From NCBI RefSeq assembly GCF_021699195.1, contig NZ_SSXE01000007.1:31710-95709 (forward strand): a DNA stretch of 64,000 nucleotides, read 5' to 3'. A model generated the notes under the pieces. It did not search any database. It was not told where the DNA came from and saw nothing but the letters and a program-made list of their open reading frames with translations. A program made the translations under genes and the position numbers. This DNA comes from Nonomuraea sp. MG754425. Lineage in GTDB: Bacteria > Actinomycetota > Actinomycetes > Streptosporangiales > Streptosporangiaceae. Of this stretch, positions 63,870-64,000 are shown one piece after another. Within the stretch, counting starts at the first letter, position 1. Each line of letters starts with the position of its first letter.

Positions 63870-64000
63870 TTGCTGCGTAAGCAAGCATAGCGGGTTTTGG
63901 GGTGTGCCTCGAACCAGAAACGGCAATCATGGGCGCGCCGGTTCGGTGGGTGGTGGGTTATGGGCGGTTTTGGGGGCGGTGACCTGGGGTTGGGCAGGGT

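Overview
This window comes from a very high-G+C actinomycete, most likely a Streptosporangiales-type organism (for example Nonomuraea-like). That placement is inferred from the Bpa proteasome activator, the FxSxx-COOH peptide locus, a CebR-type cellulase operator and a pSAM2-type integrative element. It is not from any database match.

Bases 1-25,500 are mostly ordinary chromosome. They hold a GT87-type glycosyltransferase, pheA, serS, cspA, a HAD phosphatase, a quinone oxidoreductase followed by bpa, a long ParA/MinD-like ATPase, tRNA-Ser(UGA), a STAS protein, a NUDIX protein with an extra C-terminal domain, and a four-gene MFS/SPW/USP operon divergent from its TetR regulator. A GH6 cellulase under a perfect CebR box follows, then an LLM oxidoreductase, a DUF6745 pair and a PAS membrane protein.

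Bases 22,994-30,975 are an FxSxx-COOH RiPP locus. It has a 54-residue precursor ending FQSAL, a radical SAM/SPASM enzyme, an HExxH protein and a divergent STAND-TPR protein (FxsT). A SIR2-like protein and a second STAND-type NTPase sit between the precursor and the maturase, which makes it look like a regulated conflict/defence locus. A secreted nuclease, a DrrAB-type ABC exporter, an AfsR-like regulator, an aldo/keto reductase and a MerR regulator follow.

Bases 40,000-45,837 are a graveyard of earlier insertions: an RNase III catalytic domain fused to an unknown C-terminal domain, two integrase fragments, two broken ORFs and a diverged attachment site.

Bases 45,837-63,838 are an apparently complete actinomycete integrative and conjugative element (AICE) in the 3' half of tRNA-Arg(ACG), bounded by a perfect 45-bp direct repeat. 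The right half is the backbone: GntR regulators, two HTH/PLD-like paralogues, HD and NUDIX proteins (the NUDIX possibly Pif-like), a TraB/FtsK translocase, a Spd-like protein, a RepSA-type initiator, Xis and Int. The left half is visibly lower-G+C cargo: a retron (PRTase-like/wHTH accessory gene, structured msr-msd RNA, reverse transcriptase), an OLD-like ATPase/TOPRIM protein and a secreted protein. Three of these cargo transcription units are preceded by copies of the same TGCTGTAC-based palindrome.
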